From: Actinomycetota bacterium
GTDB taxonomy: Bacteria; Actinomycetota; Actinomycetes; Streptosporangiales; Streptosporangiaceae
Direction of reading: 5' to 3'
DNA: 50,240 nt
NCBI GenBank assembly: GCA_003168255.1
Contig: PMSU01000043.1
Coordinates: 1-50,240 of the forward strand
Under the pieces are notes generated by a model. That model did not search any database. It had not been told where the DNA came from and worked only from the letters and a program-made list of their open reading frames with translations. The number at the start of each line of letters is the position of its first letter. The first letter of the stretch is position 1. Made by a program: the position numbers and the translations under genes. Of this stretch, positions 7,361 to 16,142 are shown one piece after another.

Positions 7361-8592
7361 GGCAGGCTCATCACGTCGGCTTCGTCGCCCGCTTCCATCT
7401 TGATCACCCATTCCGGCACGACGATGAGGCAGTTCGCCTTCCCCAGCGTGGCGAGCTGGTGCGATCCCTGGCCGCCCAGCGGCGCCACCGTGCCGTCCGC
7501 CGGGTTCAGCACCCCGCGCAGGTACGCCCGCCGCCCGGCCGGCGCCCGCAACGGCCCGGACAAGACCGCCCGCGTCACCGGCAGCTTCAGCGCGTCGGTG
7601 AGCAGCAGCGCGCCAAGCGCGGCACGGACGAACACCTGGAAAGACACATAGGCGCTGACCGGGTTCCCCGGCAGCGTGAAGATCGGCGTCTCGTCCGGCC
7701 CGATCGAGCCAAACCCCTGCGGCATCCCCGGCTGGATCGCGACCTTGCGGAAGTTCACCGTGCCCAGCCGTTGCAGCGCGTCCTTGACCACGTCGTTCTC
7801 GCCGCCCATGCTCACCCCGCCGCTGGTGATCAGCACGTCGGCGCGCAGCAGCTGGTCCTCGATCGCGTCCAGCAGCAGGTGCGGGTCATCAGCCACGATC
7901 GGCGCCCGGTAGGCCAGGCAGCCGGCCTGCCGCGCGGCGGCGGCAATCATGAAGCTGTTGGACTCCCAGATCTTCCCCGGCACGAGCGGCGCGCCAGGCT
8001 CGGCCAGCTCGTTCCCGGTCGAGATCACCACGACCCGCGGCCGCGGCCGGACCAGCGCCGTTCCCCGGCCGGCCGCCGCGACCAGGGCGAGCTGCGCCGG
8101 GCCGAGCAGCGTCCCGGCGGTCAGCAGCACGTCGCCTTCGCGCGCGTCGTCGCCGACCAGCCGCACTGCGTGGCCGGCCTCGGCGGCCTGCCGGATCGCC
8201 ACTTTCGTGTCGCCGTCGTCGGTCCATTCGACCGGCACGACCGCATCAGCGCCTGCGGGAAGCTGTGCACCCGTCATTATCCGAACGCACATACCCGGCG
8301 CTATCCCGTAAGCGCCGGTGTCGCCGGCCGCGACCTCACCGGTGACCGGAAGCGTCACGGGAGCGCGCTGCGAGGCGGTAGCGACGTCGACGGCGCGGAC
8401 CGCGTAGCCATCCATCGCCGAGTTGTCGAACGCAGGCAGCGGGTAACGGGCGGTGAGGTCGGACGCCAGCACGCAGCCCTCCGCCTCGGCAAGGGCAAGC
8501 TCGGTCGGCGCGAGCGGCCGGACCGAAGCCATCACATCGGCCAGGTGCTGGTCCGCCGACACCATGTCCGCGGTGCCGTGCCCAGCTGTCAT
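7357..8592 (-). CDS. glp: Molybdotransferase MoeA / gephyrin-like Glp
   Basis: The 411-residue protein has the MoeA architecture. Domain I-II contains DNSAMDGYAVRA and the MTGAQLPAGADAVVP motif. The MogA-like domain III contains STGNEL and LITSGGVSMGGENDVV, with LPGNPVSAYVSF after it. A C-terminal domain IV of about 75 residues ends the protein. MoeA inserts molybdenum into adenylylated molybdopterin. In corynebacteria, the homologue Glp also joins the divisome by binding the membrane receptor GlpR, whose gene (sepX/glpR) lies downstream at 4308-5027. The ATG at 8592 overlaps the galU stop by 4 nt. Whether this copy does one or both jobs cannot be read from the sequence. Confidence 0.93.
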   Translation of the reverse strand: MTAGHGTADMVSADQHLADVMASVRPLAPTELALAEAEGCVLASDLTARYPLPAFDNSAMDGYAVRAVDVATASQRAPVTLPVTGEVAAGDTGAYGIAPGMCVRIMTGAQLPAGADAVVPVEWTDDGDTKVAIRQAAEAGHAVRLVGDDAREGDVLLTAGTLLGPAQLALVAAAGRGTALVRPRPRVVVISTGNELAEPGAPLVPGKIWESNSFMIAAAARQAGCLAYRAPIVADDPHLLLDAIEDQLLRADVLITSGGVSMGGENDVVKDALQRLGTVNFRKVAIQPGMPQGFGSIGPDETPIFTLPGNPVSAYVSFQVFVRAALGALLLTDALKLPVTRAVLSGPLRAPAGRRAYLRGVLNPADGTVAPLGGQGSHQLATLGKANCLIVVPEWVIKMEAGDEADVMSLP

Positions 8593-9497
8593 CGCAGGTC
8601 GTCCAAGTATTTGCGGAGCCAGGGCACGAACTCCTGGGCCAGGTCGGGCCGCTCGCAGCCGAACTGGACCATGGTGCGCAGGTAGTCGAGCTTGTTGCCG
8701 GTGTCGTAGCGGCGGCCGCGGAACAGCACCCCGCGGACGCCGCCGCCCCGGTCGGCGCCGAAGTCGTCACCGGCCAGCGTCTTGAGCGCGTCGGTGAGCT
8801 GGATCTCGCCGCCGCGCCCTGGCTGGGTCTCCCGCAGCACGTCAAACACGGCCGGGTCGCAGACATAGCGCCCGATGACGATCCATCGGCTCGGCGCCTC
8901 GCCGGGCACCGGCTTCTCGACCAGGTCGGTGACGGTGACCACGTCGGCATCGGCGGTCGGGCTGATCGAGGCGCAGCCGTACTGCGACACCTGCTCGGGA
9001 TCGACCTCCATCAGCGCGACGACGCTGCCGCCGTAGCGCTGCCGGACCTCGATCATGCGCTCGAGCAGCCGGTCCTTCGCGTCGATGAGGTCGTCGCCGA
9101 GCAGCACGGCGAACGGCTGCGAGCCGACATGCTGCGCCGCGCAGAGCACGGCGTGGCCGAGCCCGCGCGGATCACCCTGGCGCACGTAGTGCACATGGGC
9201 GAGCTCGCTGGACTCGCGCACCAGGGCCAGCTTGTCCGTGTCGTCCTTGGCCCGGAGCGCTTCCTCGAGCTCGTAGGCGCGATCGAAGTGGTCCTCGATG
9301 GAGCGCTTGCTGCGTCCGGTGATCAGCAGGACGTCGTCCAGGCCGGCGCTTACCGCCTCCTCGACCACGTACTGGATCGCGGGCTTGTCAACGACAGGCA
9401 GCATTTCCTTGGGCGTCGCCTTGGTGGCGGGCAGGAAGCGGGTGCCAAGTCCCGCCGCGGGGATGACTGCCTTGGTCACGGCAGCGTAGTCGGCCAT
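8589..9497 (-). CDS. galU: UTP-glucose-1-phosphate uridylyltransferase GalU
   Basis: GalU makes UDP-glucose from UTP and glucose-1-phosphate for cell-envelope and storage polysaccharides. The 302-residue protein carries the nucleotidyltransferase signature AAGLGTRFLPATKATPKEML and the substrate motif DKPAIQYVVEEAV. It also has QGDPRGLGHAV, LLGDDLID and the C-terminal RRYDTGNKLDYL. The start at 9497 has no Shine-Dalgarno sequence, but a TAGGGT -10 box lies 7 bases upstream, so the mRNA is probably leaderless. It is first in a tightly coupled operon with glp, moaC and mogA, an arrangement common in actinobacteria. Confidence 0.95.
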   Translation of the reverse strand: MADYAAVTKAVIPAAGLGTRFLPATKATPKEMLPVVDKPAIQYVVEEAVSAGLDDVLLITGRSKRSIEDHFDRAYELEEALRAKDDTDKLALVRESSELAHVHYVRQGDPRGLGHAVLCAAQHVGSQPFAVLLGDDLIDAKDRLLERMIEVRQRYGGSVVALMEVDPEQVSQYGCASISPTADADVVTVTDLVEKPVPGEAPSRWIVIGRYVCDPAVFDVLRETQPGRGGEIQLTDALKTLAGDDFGADRGGGVRGVLFRGRRYDTGNKLDYLRTMVQFGCERPDLAQEFVPWLRKYLDDLR

Positions 9498-9504
9498 GGA
9501 GGCA

Positions 9505-9510
9505 ACCCTA
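9505..9510 (-). promoter_or_regulatory. -10 box for leaderless galU transcript
   Basis: TAGGGT (minus strand, 9510-9505) ends 7 bases before the galU ATG, the spacing expected when transcription starts at the start codon. A 7-bp inverted repeat (CTGGACC 9512-9518, GGTCCAG 9532-9538) lies just upstream over the -35 region and may be an operator. Confidence 0.5.
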
Positions 9511-9580
9511 GCTGGACCGACAGCCCCGCATGGTCCAGCCCGCGTAGGCTGCTGGCTGCCTGCCAGGCAAGGAGGGCATC

Positions 9581-10168
9581 ATCGCGGATCTCCAGACCGC
9601 CAAGGCCGCGCTGCGCCGCCGCATCCTGGCAGCCAGGGCCGGCCTGACCGACGAGCAGCGAGCCGGCGCGGGCCGCCTGCTGCGCGACGCCGTCCTCTGT
9701 CTGCCCGAGGCGCAGATGGCCGGTACCGTCGCCGCCTACTACTCGATCGGCACCGAACCGGCCACCCGCAGCCTGGTCTACGCCCTGTGGAAACGCGGTA
9801 CTTACGTGTTGCTTCCGGTGCTCCGTTCGGAAGACGATCTTGACTGGGCATCCTTCGAGGGACCCGAATCGATGGCCCCAGCCAGCCACGGTCTGCTCGA
9901 GCCCGCCGCACAGCCAACCCGGCATTCGATAACGAGCGCGGATCTCGTCATCGTGCCTGCCCTCGCGGCGGACCGCCGCGGGAATAGGCTCGGCCGCGGC
10001 CGAGGTTGTTATGATCGCGCGCTCGCGCACGTCGGCTCGCTCATCCCCACGGTCGCTCTGCTCTACGATGGCGAACTGCTCGACGAGTTGCCGTCGGGGC
10101 CGCTGGATCATCGGGTCCGGGTGGCCGCGCAGCCGAGCGCGGGAATAACCAGGCTGGCGCAGCCGTAG
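9581..10168 (+). CDS. 5-formyltetrahydrofolate cyclo-ligase, unusual start
   Basis: This enzyme converts 5-formyl-THF and ATP to 5,10-methenyl-THF. The frame shows the family pattern: basic N-terminal helix (TAKAALRRRILAARAGL), GTVAAYYSIGTEPATRSLV, and the ATP-binding LGRGRGCYDRAL, a variant of the usual GRGGGYYDR. The N-terminal helix lies upstream of the first ATG (9716), yet between the stop at 9545-9547 and 9716 there is no ATG, GTG or TTG in frame. A strong AAGGAGGG (9569-9576) sits 4 bases before ATC-9581, so I place the start at that ATC, as rare non-canonical initiation. Starting at 9716 would delete about 45 conserved residues. Confidence 0.8.
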   Translation: MADLQTAKAALRRRILAARAGLTDEQRAGAGRLLRDAVLCLPEAQMAGTVAAYYSIGTEPATRSLVYALWKRGTYVLLPVLRSEDDLDWASFEGPESMAPASHGLLEPAAQPTRHSITSADLVIVPALAADRRGNRLGRGRGCYDRALAHVGSLIPTVALLYDGELLDELPSGPLDHRVRVAAQPSAGITRLAQP

Positions 10169-10231
10169 GCTAGGATTTAGCAGTCGAACGGTGCGAGTGC
10201 CAGCACCGTGCCGAAGCCGGAAGGACGGCCC

Positions 10232-10639
10232 GTGCCGACGTACGAGTACGCGTGCACCTCATGCGGTGAACAGGTCGAGAAGGTGCAGCGGTTCAGCGAT
10301 GACCCGCTGACCGTGTGCCCGGCCTGTGGTGGCACCCTGCGCAAGGTCTTCTCGCCGGTCGGCATCGTGTTCAAGGGATCCGGCTTCTACCGCACCGACA
10401 GCCGCAAGGCGTCCGTCGCGATGGACGACAAGGGCGCCAAGACGAATGGCTCGTCCGGCTCGGGCGAGGGCTCGGCTTCGGCAGACAAGAAGGACTCCTC
10501 GGCCGGCCAGGACTCGTCTTCCAGTTCTTCCAGCAAGGACTCCTCGGCCGGCAAATCCTCCGGCAAAGACTCGTCGGACACGAAAAAGTCGGGTGACGCG
10601 AAGTCGTCCCAGCCCGCCAGCGCCGGATCCAGTACCTGA
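10232..10639 (+). CDS. FmdB-family zinc ribbon protein
   Basis: The GTG at 10232 follows AAGGACGG and gives the exact family start PTYEYACTSCGE. The N-terminal 60 residues form a small zinc ribbon from two CxxC pairs (CTSC, CPAC), then the conserved FKGSGFYRTD motif. The remaining ~70 residues are a low-complexity tail of Ser, Lys, Gly and Asp that looks disordered. FmdB-type proteins are putative regulators or metal-ribbon proteins; the exact role is not established. A 3-base gap to the next gene suggests co-transcription with the MTA phosphorylase. A -10-like TAGGAT lies at 10171-10176. Confidence 0.88.
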   Translation: MPTYEYACTSCGEQVEKVQRFSDDPLTVCPACGGTLRKVFSPVGIVFKGSGFYRTDSRKASVAMDDKGAKTNGSSGSGEGSASADKKDSSAGQDSSSSSSSKDSSAGKSSGKDSSDTKKSGDAKSSQPASAGSST

Positions 10640-10642
10640 GCG

Positions 10643-11461
10643 ATGTCTGACAGCACCGACGCCGGCCTGGTCGGCGTCATCGGGGGTTCCGGCTTCTACG
10701 AGTTCTTCTCCTCGGCCGAGCAGATCACCGTGCAGACCCCGTTCGGTGAGCCGAGCGATCCGGTCATGGTCGGCGAGGTGGCCGGCCGCCGGGTGGCGTT
10801 CCTGCCGCGGCACGGACGTGATCACAGGTTCCCGCCGCACCGCATCCCGTACCGGGCGAACATGTGGGCGCTGCGTTCGCTCGGCGTGCGGCAGGTCATC
10901 GCGCCGAGCGCGGTCGGCTCGCTGACCGCGTCCTACGGGCCCGGCACGCTGGTGATCCCCGACCAGCTCGTGGACCGCACCTATGGCCGGGCGCAGACCT
11001 ACTACGACACCGGCGGCGCGGTGCACGTGCCGTTCGCCGATCCGTACTGCCCCGTCGGTCGGGCGCACGCGGCAATGGCCGCCCGCGCGTCCGGCTGGGT
11101 TCCGGCCGCGTCCGGCACCCTGGTGGTGATCGAGGGCCCGAGGTTCTCCACCCGGGCCGAGTCGCAGTGGTACGCGGCGCAAGGCTGGACCCTGGTCGGG
11201 ATGACCGGCCACCCCGAGGCGGTGCTGGCCCGCGAGCTCGCGCTCTGCTACATCCCGGTCGCGCTGGTCACCGATACCGACGCGGGCGCGGTGGAGGGCG
11301 ACGGCGTGACCCACGCCGAGGTGCTCGAGGTGTTCGGCGCGAACGTGCCCCGGCTTCGCCAGCTCGTCGAGAAGATCATCGAGGTCCTGCCGGCCGAGCG
11401 AGACTGCCCGTGCCCGGACGCTCTGGACGGGATCAAGCTCCCGTTCGAGCTGCCTGGCTAG
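10643..11461 (+). CDS. mtnP: S-methyl-5'-thioadenosine phosphorylase
   Basis: A purine nucleoside phosphorylase-fold enzyme of 272 residues that cleaves methylthioadenosine to adenine and methylthioribose-1-phosphate in methionine salvage. Signature elements include GVIGGSGFYEF at the N-terminus, phosphate-binding LPRHGRDHRFPPH, YRANMWAL, SAVGSL, EGPRFSTRAES and GMTGHPEAVLARELALCY. In place of the plain methylthioadenosine-type MTxxPE loop it has the bulkier MTGHPE, so specificity within the 6-oxo/6-amino purine group is not certain. It directly follows the fmdB-like gene. Confidence 0.88.
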   Translation: MSDSTDAGLVGVIGGSGFYEFFSSAEQITVQTPFGEPSDPVMVGEVAGRRVAFLPRHGRDHRFPPHRIPYRANMWALRSLGVRQVIAPSAVGSLTASYGPGTLVIPDQLVDRTYGRAQTYYDTGGAVHVPFADPYCPVGRAHAAMAARASGWVPAASGTLVVIEGPRFSTRAESQWYAAQGWTLVGMTGHPEAVLARELALCYIPVALVTDTDAGAVEGDGVTHAEVLEVFGANVPRLRQLVEKIIEVLPAERDCPCPDALDGIKLPFELPG

Positions 11462-11555
11462 CGCCGATAAGAGAACCCTTAATCTGGCGTCGCCGCAGCG
11501 GCTGGCAGGAAATAGAGTAAGTACGACAGCAGCACCGGCTGGAAGGTACCTGGAC

Positions 11556-11816
11556 ATGAGTCGCGAGCCTGATGAGGCCCTTGAGGTGCTCCGCGGGGTA
11601 TGGAGCGCGCAGGGCCAGACCAATGCCGACCTCGGCGAGCACAGCGTGAACGGGAAGTCCTGCAAGAACATGGCGAACGTCGGATTCGGCGCCCCGACCG
11701 GCGACGACGAAGACCTGCGCGCCGCGTGGCGGGACAAGCTGGAGCGCGAGGGCAAGCTGAACCCGGCGGGCGGCAGCGTCAAGGACCTTGTGCTCGGGTC
11801 GGCTGAGCCCGTCTGA
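11556..11816 (+). CDS. Small hydrophilic hypothetical protein (86 aa)
   Basis: GGAAGG lies 9 bases before the ATG at 11556. The protein is short and charged, with no membrane helix or recognisable domain; two Cys are absent from any CxxC context (one CK pair only). It lies between the MTA phosphorylase and the MoxR gene on the same strand, 32 bases before the latter, so it may belong to the MoxR-VWA operon. I do not recognise the family. Confidence 0.6.
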   Translation: MSREPDEALEVLRGVWSAQGQTNADLGEHSVNGKSCKNMANVGFGAPTGDDEDLRAAWRDKLEREGKLNPAGGSVKDLVLGSAEPV

Positions 11817-11848
11817 CGACGGGTACGCCGACGGCAGGAGAGGGCTGG

Positions 11849-12716
<868 letters not shown>

Positions 12717-12724
<8 letters not shown>

Positions 12725-13841
12725 CAGTGCCCCGTTTACCGGCGTGCTGGTGAACTTCGTGCGCGAGCTGCGGGCCGCCGGGCTGGCCGTCGGCACCGGG
12801 GACGCAGAGACCTTCTGCGCGGCGATGACCCCGCTGGACCCGACCGACCTGGTCGACCTCTACTGGGCCGGGCGGGCCACGCTGGTCCGCAGGCGGGAGA
12901 GCATCCCCGATTATGACGAGGTCTTCCGCAGGTACTTCCTGGACGCCGCGGATCCCGTCAGTGAACTGCTGACGCTCAAGGCCCTGCTGACCGAGGACGA
13001 GGCCGTGCTCAACATCCCGGCCACCGATCCGGCGGGGGAAGGGGACGAGGAAGAGGCCGTGCTCGGCTGGATGGCATCGGACGTGGAGAGCCTCAAGCGC
13101 AAGGCGTTTGCCGCCTGCACCCCCGAGGAGCTGGCCGCGCTGCGCCGGATCATGGCCCGGATCCGGCTCACCCCGCCGCGGCGGCGCACCCGGCGCAGCC
13201 TGCCCGCCCGCTCTGGCCGCACGCCCGACCTGCGCCGCACGCTCCGCGAGTCGATGCGCATGCACGGCGAGCCCGCAGAGCTGTGCTGGCGGGCCCGGAA
13301 GGTACGGCTGCGGCCGCTGATCTTCATCCTGGACATCTCCGGCTCGATGGCCGACTACTCGCGTAACCTGCTCCAGTTCGCGTACTGCGCGAACCGCGCG
13401 GCGGCCAAGGTGGAGGTGTTCTGCTTCGGTACCCGGCTCACCCGCATCACGAAGGCGCTGGAGACCAGGAACCCGGACGCGGCGCTACAGCGCGCCGCCC
13501 GGGAGGTGTTCGACTGGGAAGGCGGGACCAGGATCGGCGAGTCGCTCGACGCGTTCGTCCGTGACTGGGGCCGCCGGGGCCTGTGCCGCGGCGGCGTGGT
13601 GGTGATCTGCTCGGACGGCCTGGACCGGGGCGATCCCGACGTGCTGTCCACCGCGATGGAGCGCTTGTCCCGGCTCTGTTACCGGCTGCTGTGGATGAAC
13701 CCGCACAAGGGGGACGACCAGCAGTTCCGGCCGAGCACGCTGGGCATGATGGTGGCCGCGCCGCACATCGACCTGATGCTGTCCGGGCACGATATGCGCA
13801 GCATGGAAGAGCTCGCGGCCCTGCTGCCGACACTCAGCTAG
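12717..13841 (+). CDS. VWA-domain protein (CoxE-like) partner of MoxR
   Basis: The 374-residue protein has an N-terminal helical region, an acidic patch, an Arg-rich linker and a C-terminal von Willebrand A domain with MIDAS motif DISGSMADYS. The other metal-coordinating residues lie in the GGTRIGESL and CSDGLDRGD loops, matching CoxE-type proteins. The GTG start overlaps the MoxR stop (12717-12724), indicating translational coupling. It has no signal peptide or membrane segment, so it acts in the cytoplasm. The partner or client cannot be named from sequence; CO dehydrogenase maturation is one candidate given the cox genes in the window. Confidence 0.9.
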
Positions 13842-13884
13842 CCACTGGGCGGCACTGGGCGGGGTACGAGCGAACGGAAGGTGG

Positions 13885-13930
13885 TCGATGTGGCATCACC
13901 CACCTCCAGTGGTAGGCCCTGCCACATCGA
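13885..13930. repeat. Dispersed palindrome, copy A
   Basis: Perfect 11-bp arms TCGATGTGGCA (13885-13895) and TGCCACATCGA (13920-13930) flank a 24-base centre in which CCCACC and GGTAGG can partly pair. The element lies between the VWA gene and the next gene. Related copies occur at 19624-19677 and 41380-41431, all intergenic, with the same arms and a CCACC...GGTGG-type centre. Confidence 0.85.
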
Positions 13931-13948
13931 TCTTGTGAGGAGCAGCCG

Positions 13949-14227
13949 GTGAAATGGAGCGTGGGCATCGAGGCCGAGGGTGACCTGGTGCTGTCCCGCG
14001 AGCAGGTGGTAGAACTGGCCGACGCGGTCGCTACGAGCGCCGGCATCGCCACCGGTATCGGGACGAACCGCTACGGCGCCCAGCTAGTCGTGCAGGCGGA
14101 CGGCCGCGACGAGGCGATCGAGCGAGCCACCGAGGAGTTCGCCAGGGCGGTGGCTACAGCCGGTCTCCCGGTGTGTCCCATCGTCCGGGTGGAGGCCGTC
14201 AGCGAGGACGAGGATCTCGACGAATGA
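13949..14227 (+). CDS. Small hypothetical protein (92 aa)
   Basis: The start (ATG after the CCGGTGAA context) is preceded by GAGGAGC. The protein appears to be a small alpha/beta domain: WSVGIEAEGDLVLS, a helix with EQVVELADAVATSAG, a strand with YGAQLVVQADG and a second helix with DEAIERATEEFARAV, then an acidic tail. There is no membrane segment or metal site. Its stop overlaps the next start by 4 nt (ATGA), so it is coupled to the GIY-YIG-like gene. I do not recognise the family. Confidence 0.65.
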   Translation: MKWSVGIEAEGDLVLSREQVVELADAVATSAGIATGIGTNRYGAQLVVQADGRDEAIERATEEFARAVATAGLPVCPIVRVEAVSEDEDLDE

Positions 14228-14667
14228 TCAGGCTTGGCTCGCTGGCCGGGTACCCGTTCGAGGGCCCGCGGCTGCTCGGCGGCTGGACGCCGCCGGCTAG
14301 GCCCGCCGTCTACGCGATCGTGTACAAGCCAGATCCTGAGGCCAAGGCCGAACGGTACGCGGTCATCTACGTGGGCCACTCCGACGATCTCGCCGCGGAG
14401 CGGTTCCCGTTCAAGCACCCGCGTGCGCACTGCTGGGTGCAGCGGGCCGGCTCCAAGTGGAAGGTATACATCTGCACGTACGAGGTGCCCGGCGGCGCCC
14501 GGGGACACCGCGAGCAGATCGCCAACGAGCTCACCGCCATCTACCGCCCGCGCTGCAACGCCGAGCAGTTCGACCACGCCTGGAAGGACGAGTGGATCGG
14601 CGACTACTCGGCGCCGACGACAGCCTCGCTGAACAAGCGCGGCCCGGACGACCAGCGGTCGCAGTAG
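14224..14667 (+). CDS. GIY-YIG-like small protein (147 aa)
   Basis: The ATG at 14224 overlaps the preceding TGA. The sequence has the layout of a GIY-YIG nuclease domain. A first strand AVYAIVYK is followed about 20 residues later by VIYVGHSDDLAAERF, resembling the YIGxSxxLxxR motif with its catalytic Arg. Then comes an aromatic/basic middle and the helix REQIANELTAIYRPRCN, which resembles the metal-binding Glu helix and the P-x-CN ending of the fold. The first motif is loose (IVY instead of GIY), so function as a nuclease is unproven. It is coupled to a small acidic partner gene and could form a two-gene unit with it. Confidence 0.55.
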   Translation: MIRLGSLAGYPFEGPRLLGGWTPPARPAVYAIVYKPDPEAKAERYAVIYVGHSDDLAAERFPFKHPRAHCWVQRAGSKWKVYICTYEVPGGARGHREQIANELTAIYRPRCNAEQFDHAWKDEWIGDYSAPTTASLNKRGPDDQRSQ

Positions 14668-14682
14668 CCGCCCGGGTTCCTG

Positions 14683-16002
14683 CTACTTGCCCGGCTTGGG
14701 TAGCGGGGCCAGGGAGTTGCCGATCCCGATCGACGCGCACCCGTTGCTCGCCGGGAGTCCGGCGAAGAGGTTTTCCAGGAATGTGAGCGCGTCGGTCTCG
14801 AAGGGGACGGCCGCCTCGGTGTGCTCCAGCCCGGAGTACACGTCGAAAGTGACGGGCACTCCCTGCGTGCAGTATTCGTGCGCGAGCCCCTCCACGTCGC
14901 CGGCGATCATGATCCCGTCACCGGTGCCGTCGGCGTTGCCGACCCCCAGCAGCAGTGGCTCCTCGGGGTGGCCCGGGGTGGTTCCCATCAGCAGCTTGTT
15001 GAGAATCCGGACCAGCACCGGGACCGAGAAGACGTTCTGGTACTGCGGCTTGAGCAGTTGCTGGTAGGTCAGGCCGGGGTAGTTGGCGGCGAAGTCTGCG
15101 ATGCACTCGCCCGCGACCGCACGGGTGATCTTCTTGCCGTAGCCGGAGAGGTAACGGTTCAGGTTGACCCCGAACGATTGTGACAGCGTCACCAGCACCG
15201 CGGGGATGACGCCCGCCCAGTCCTGGTCGCCATTGATGTAGGTGAGGTTGTGCGCGAGATCGACCGGCACGCCGCCCGAGGCGGCGCCGATGATATCCAG
15301 CGCCGGGGCATACTTGGGAGCCAGTTCGCTGGCCCACTCCGTCGCGATCGACCCGCCGGAGTACCCGACCATCCCGACCGGCGTGGACGTGGGCACCGCC
15401 AGGTAGTTCTCGGTGGCGCGGATGCCGTCGAGGGTGCCGTCGCCGGACTCCTGGCCCGCCGCCCAGTCCAGGCTCGTGCCCTCGTAGTCAGGCACCGTGA
15501 CGGTGTAGCCGGCCGTCACGTACAGCGCGATGACCGCGGCCTCGACCTGTGAGTCCGTGTCACCCGGATTGCCGCCGCGCAAGGTGTAGGACGGATCGCA
15601 TTGCGATCCCAGCGCGTCGTAGGCGGTCTGGTACGAGACGATCTTCGTGCCCAGCAGCGAGGTCAGCGGCTGGATGATCGTCGTCACGGTGACCGTGGGC
15701 TGACCCTGCTCGCCGGTCGTGCGGTAGAGCACCTGCTCGGTCGCGACCGGTACGGTCAGGCTGGCGATCACCAAGGTGATCTTCCGCTTCTTCAGCACCG
15801 TGCCTGGTGCGATCTGCGACAGCGGGGTCGAACCGGTGTAGGTGTAGAACGGGTCCTTGGACGGCAGTACAGGTGCTGCCTGCGGTGCTGCCTGAGCGGC
15901 CGGGATCCCGGTCATCAGCATGGTGCAGGCGCACGCCAGCGCCACGAGCGGGCGCAGCGGACGGGGCAGCGTGGCACTCACGCGGCGGAATGGCTTGGGC
16001 AT
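14683..16002 (-). CDS. Secreted lipase, LIP/secretory-lipase family
   Basis: The ATG at 16002 begins a clear signal peptide (basic FRRVSATLPRPLRP, then hydrophobic LVALACACTMLMTG and AQA cleavage site). The mature enzyme, about 400 residues, is an alpha/beta hydrolase with nucleophile elbow GMVGYSGGSIA, PDYEGTS upstream and the late HEYC/LEHTEA region supplying the catalytic His. This fits secretory lipases that degrade triacylglycerols. It is divergent from a TetR regulator 140 bases away, with a palindromic site in between, so it is probably repressed by that regulator and induced by a lipid or related ligand. Confidence 0.88.
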   Translation of the reverse strand: MPKPFRRVSATLPRPLRPLVALACACTMLMTGIPAAQAAPQAAPVLPSKDPFYTYTGSTPLSQIAPGTVLKKRKITLVIASLTVPVATEQVLYRTTGEQGQPTVTVTTIIQPLTSLLGTKIVSYQTAYDALGSQCDPSYTLRGGNPGDTDSQVEAAVIALYVTAGYTVTVPDYEGTSLDWAAGQESGDGTLDGIRATENYLAVPTSTPVGMVGYSGGSIATEWASELAPKYAPALDIIGAASGGVPVDLAHNLTYINGDQDWAGVIPAVLVTLSQSFGVNLNRYLSGYGKKITRAVAGECIADFAANYPGLTYQQLLKPQYQNVFSVPVLVRILNKLLMGTTPGHPEEPLLLGVGNADGTGDGIMIAGDVEGLAHEYCTQGVPVTFDVYSGLEHTEAAVPFETDALTFLENLFAGLPASNGCASIGIGNSLAPLPKPGK

Positions 16003-16063
16003 GCTGGCTCCGGTGAGAGTGACGGGCTGCGACCGCGGTGGAGGCGTCAGGCCGGGGTACGCT

Positions 16064-16088
16064 CGAATGTGATTCGGATTCATATTCG
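16064..16088. promoter_or_regulatory. Candidate TetR operator
   Basis: A 25-bp near-palindrome centred on 16076 has outer arms CGAATGTGA and TCATATTCG (one mismatch) and inner TTC/GAT. It lies in the 140-base space between the lipase start and the TetR start, well placed to control both divergent promoters. Confidence 0.5.
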
Positions 16089-16142
16089 TGCGAAGATGAT
16101 GGTGCTGTCAAGACCCGTAGCGGTGCGAGATCCGAAAGGTGC

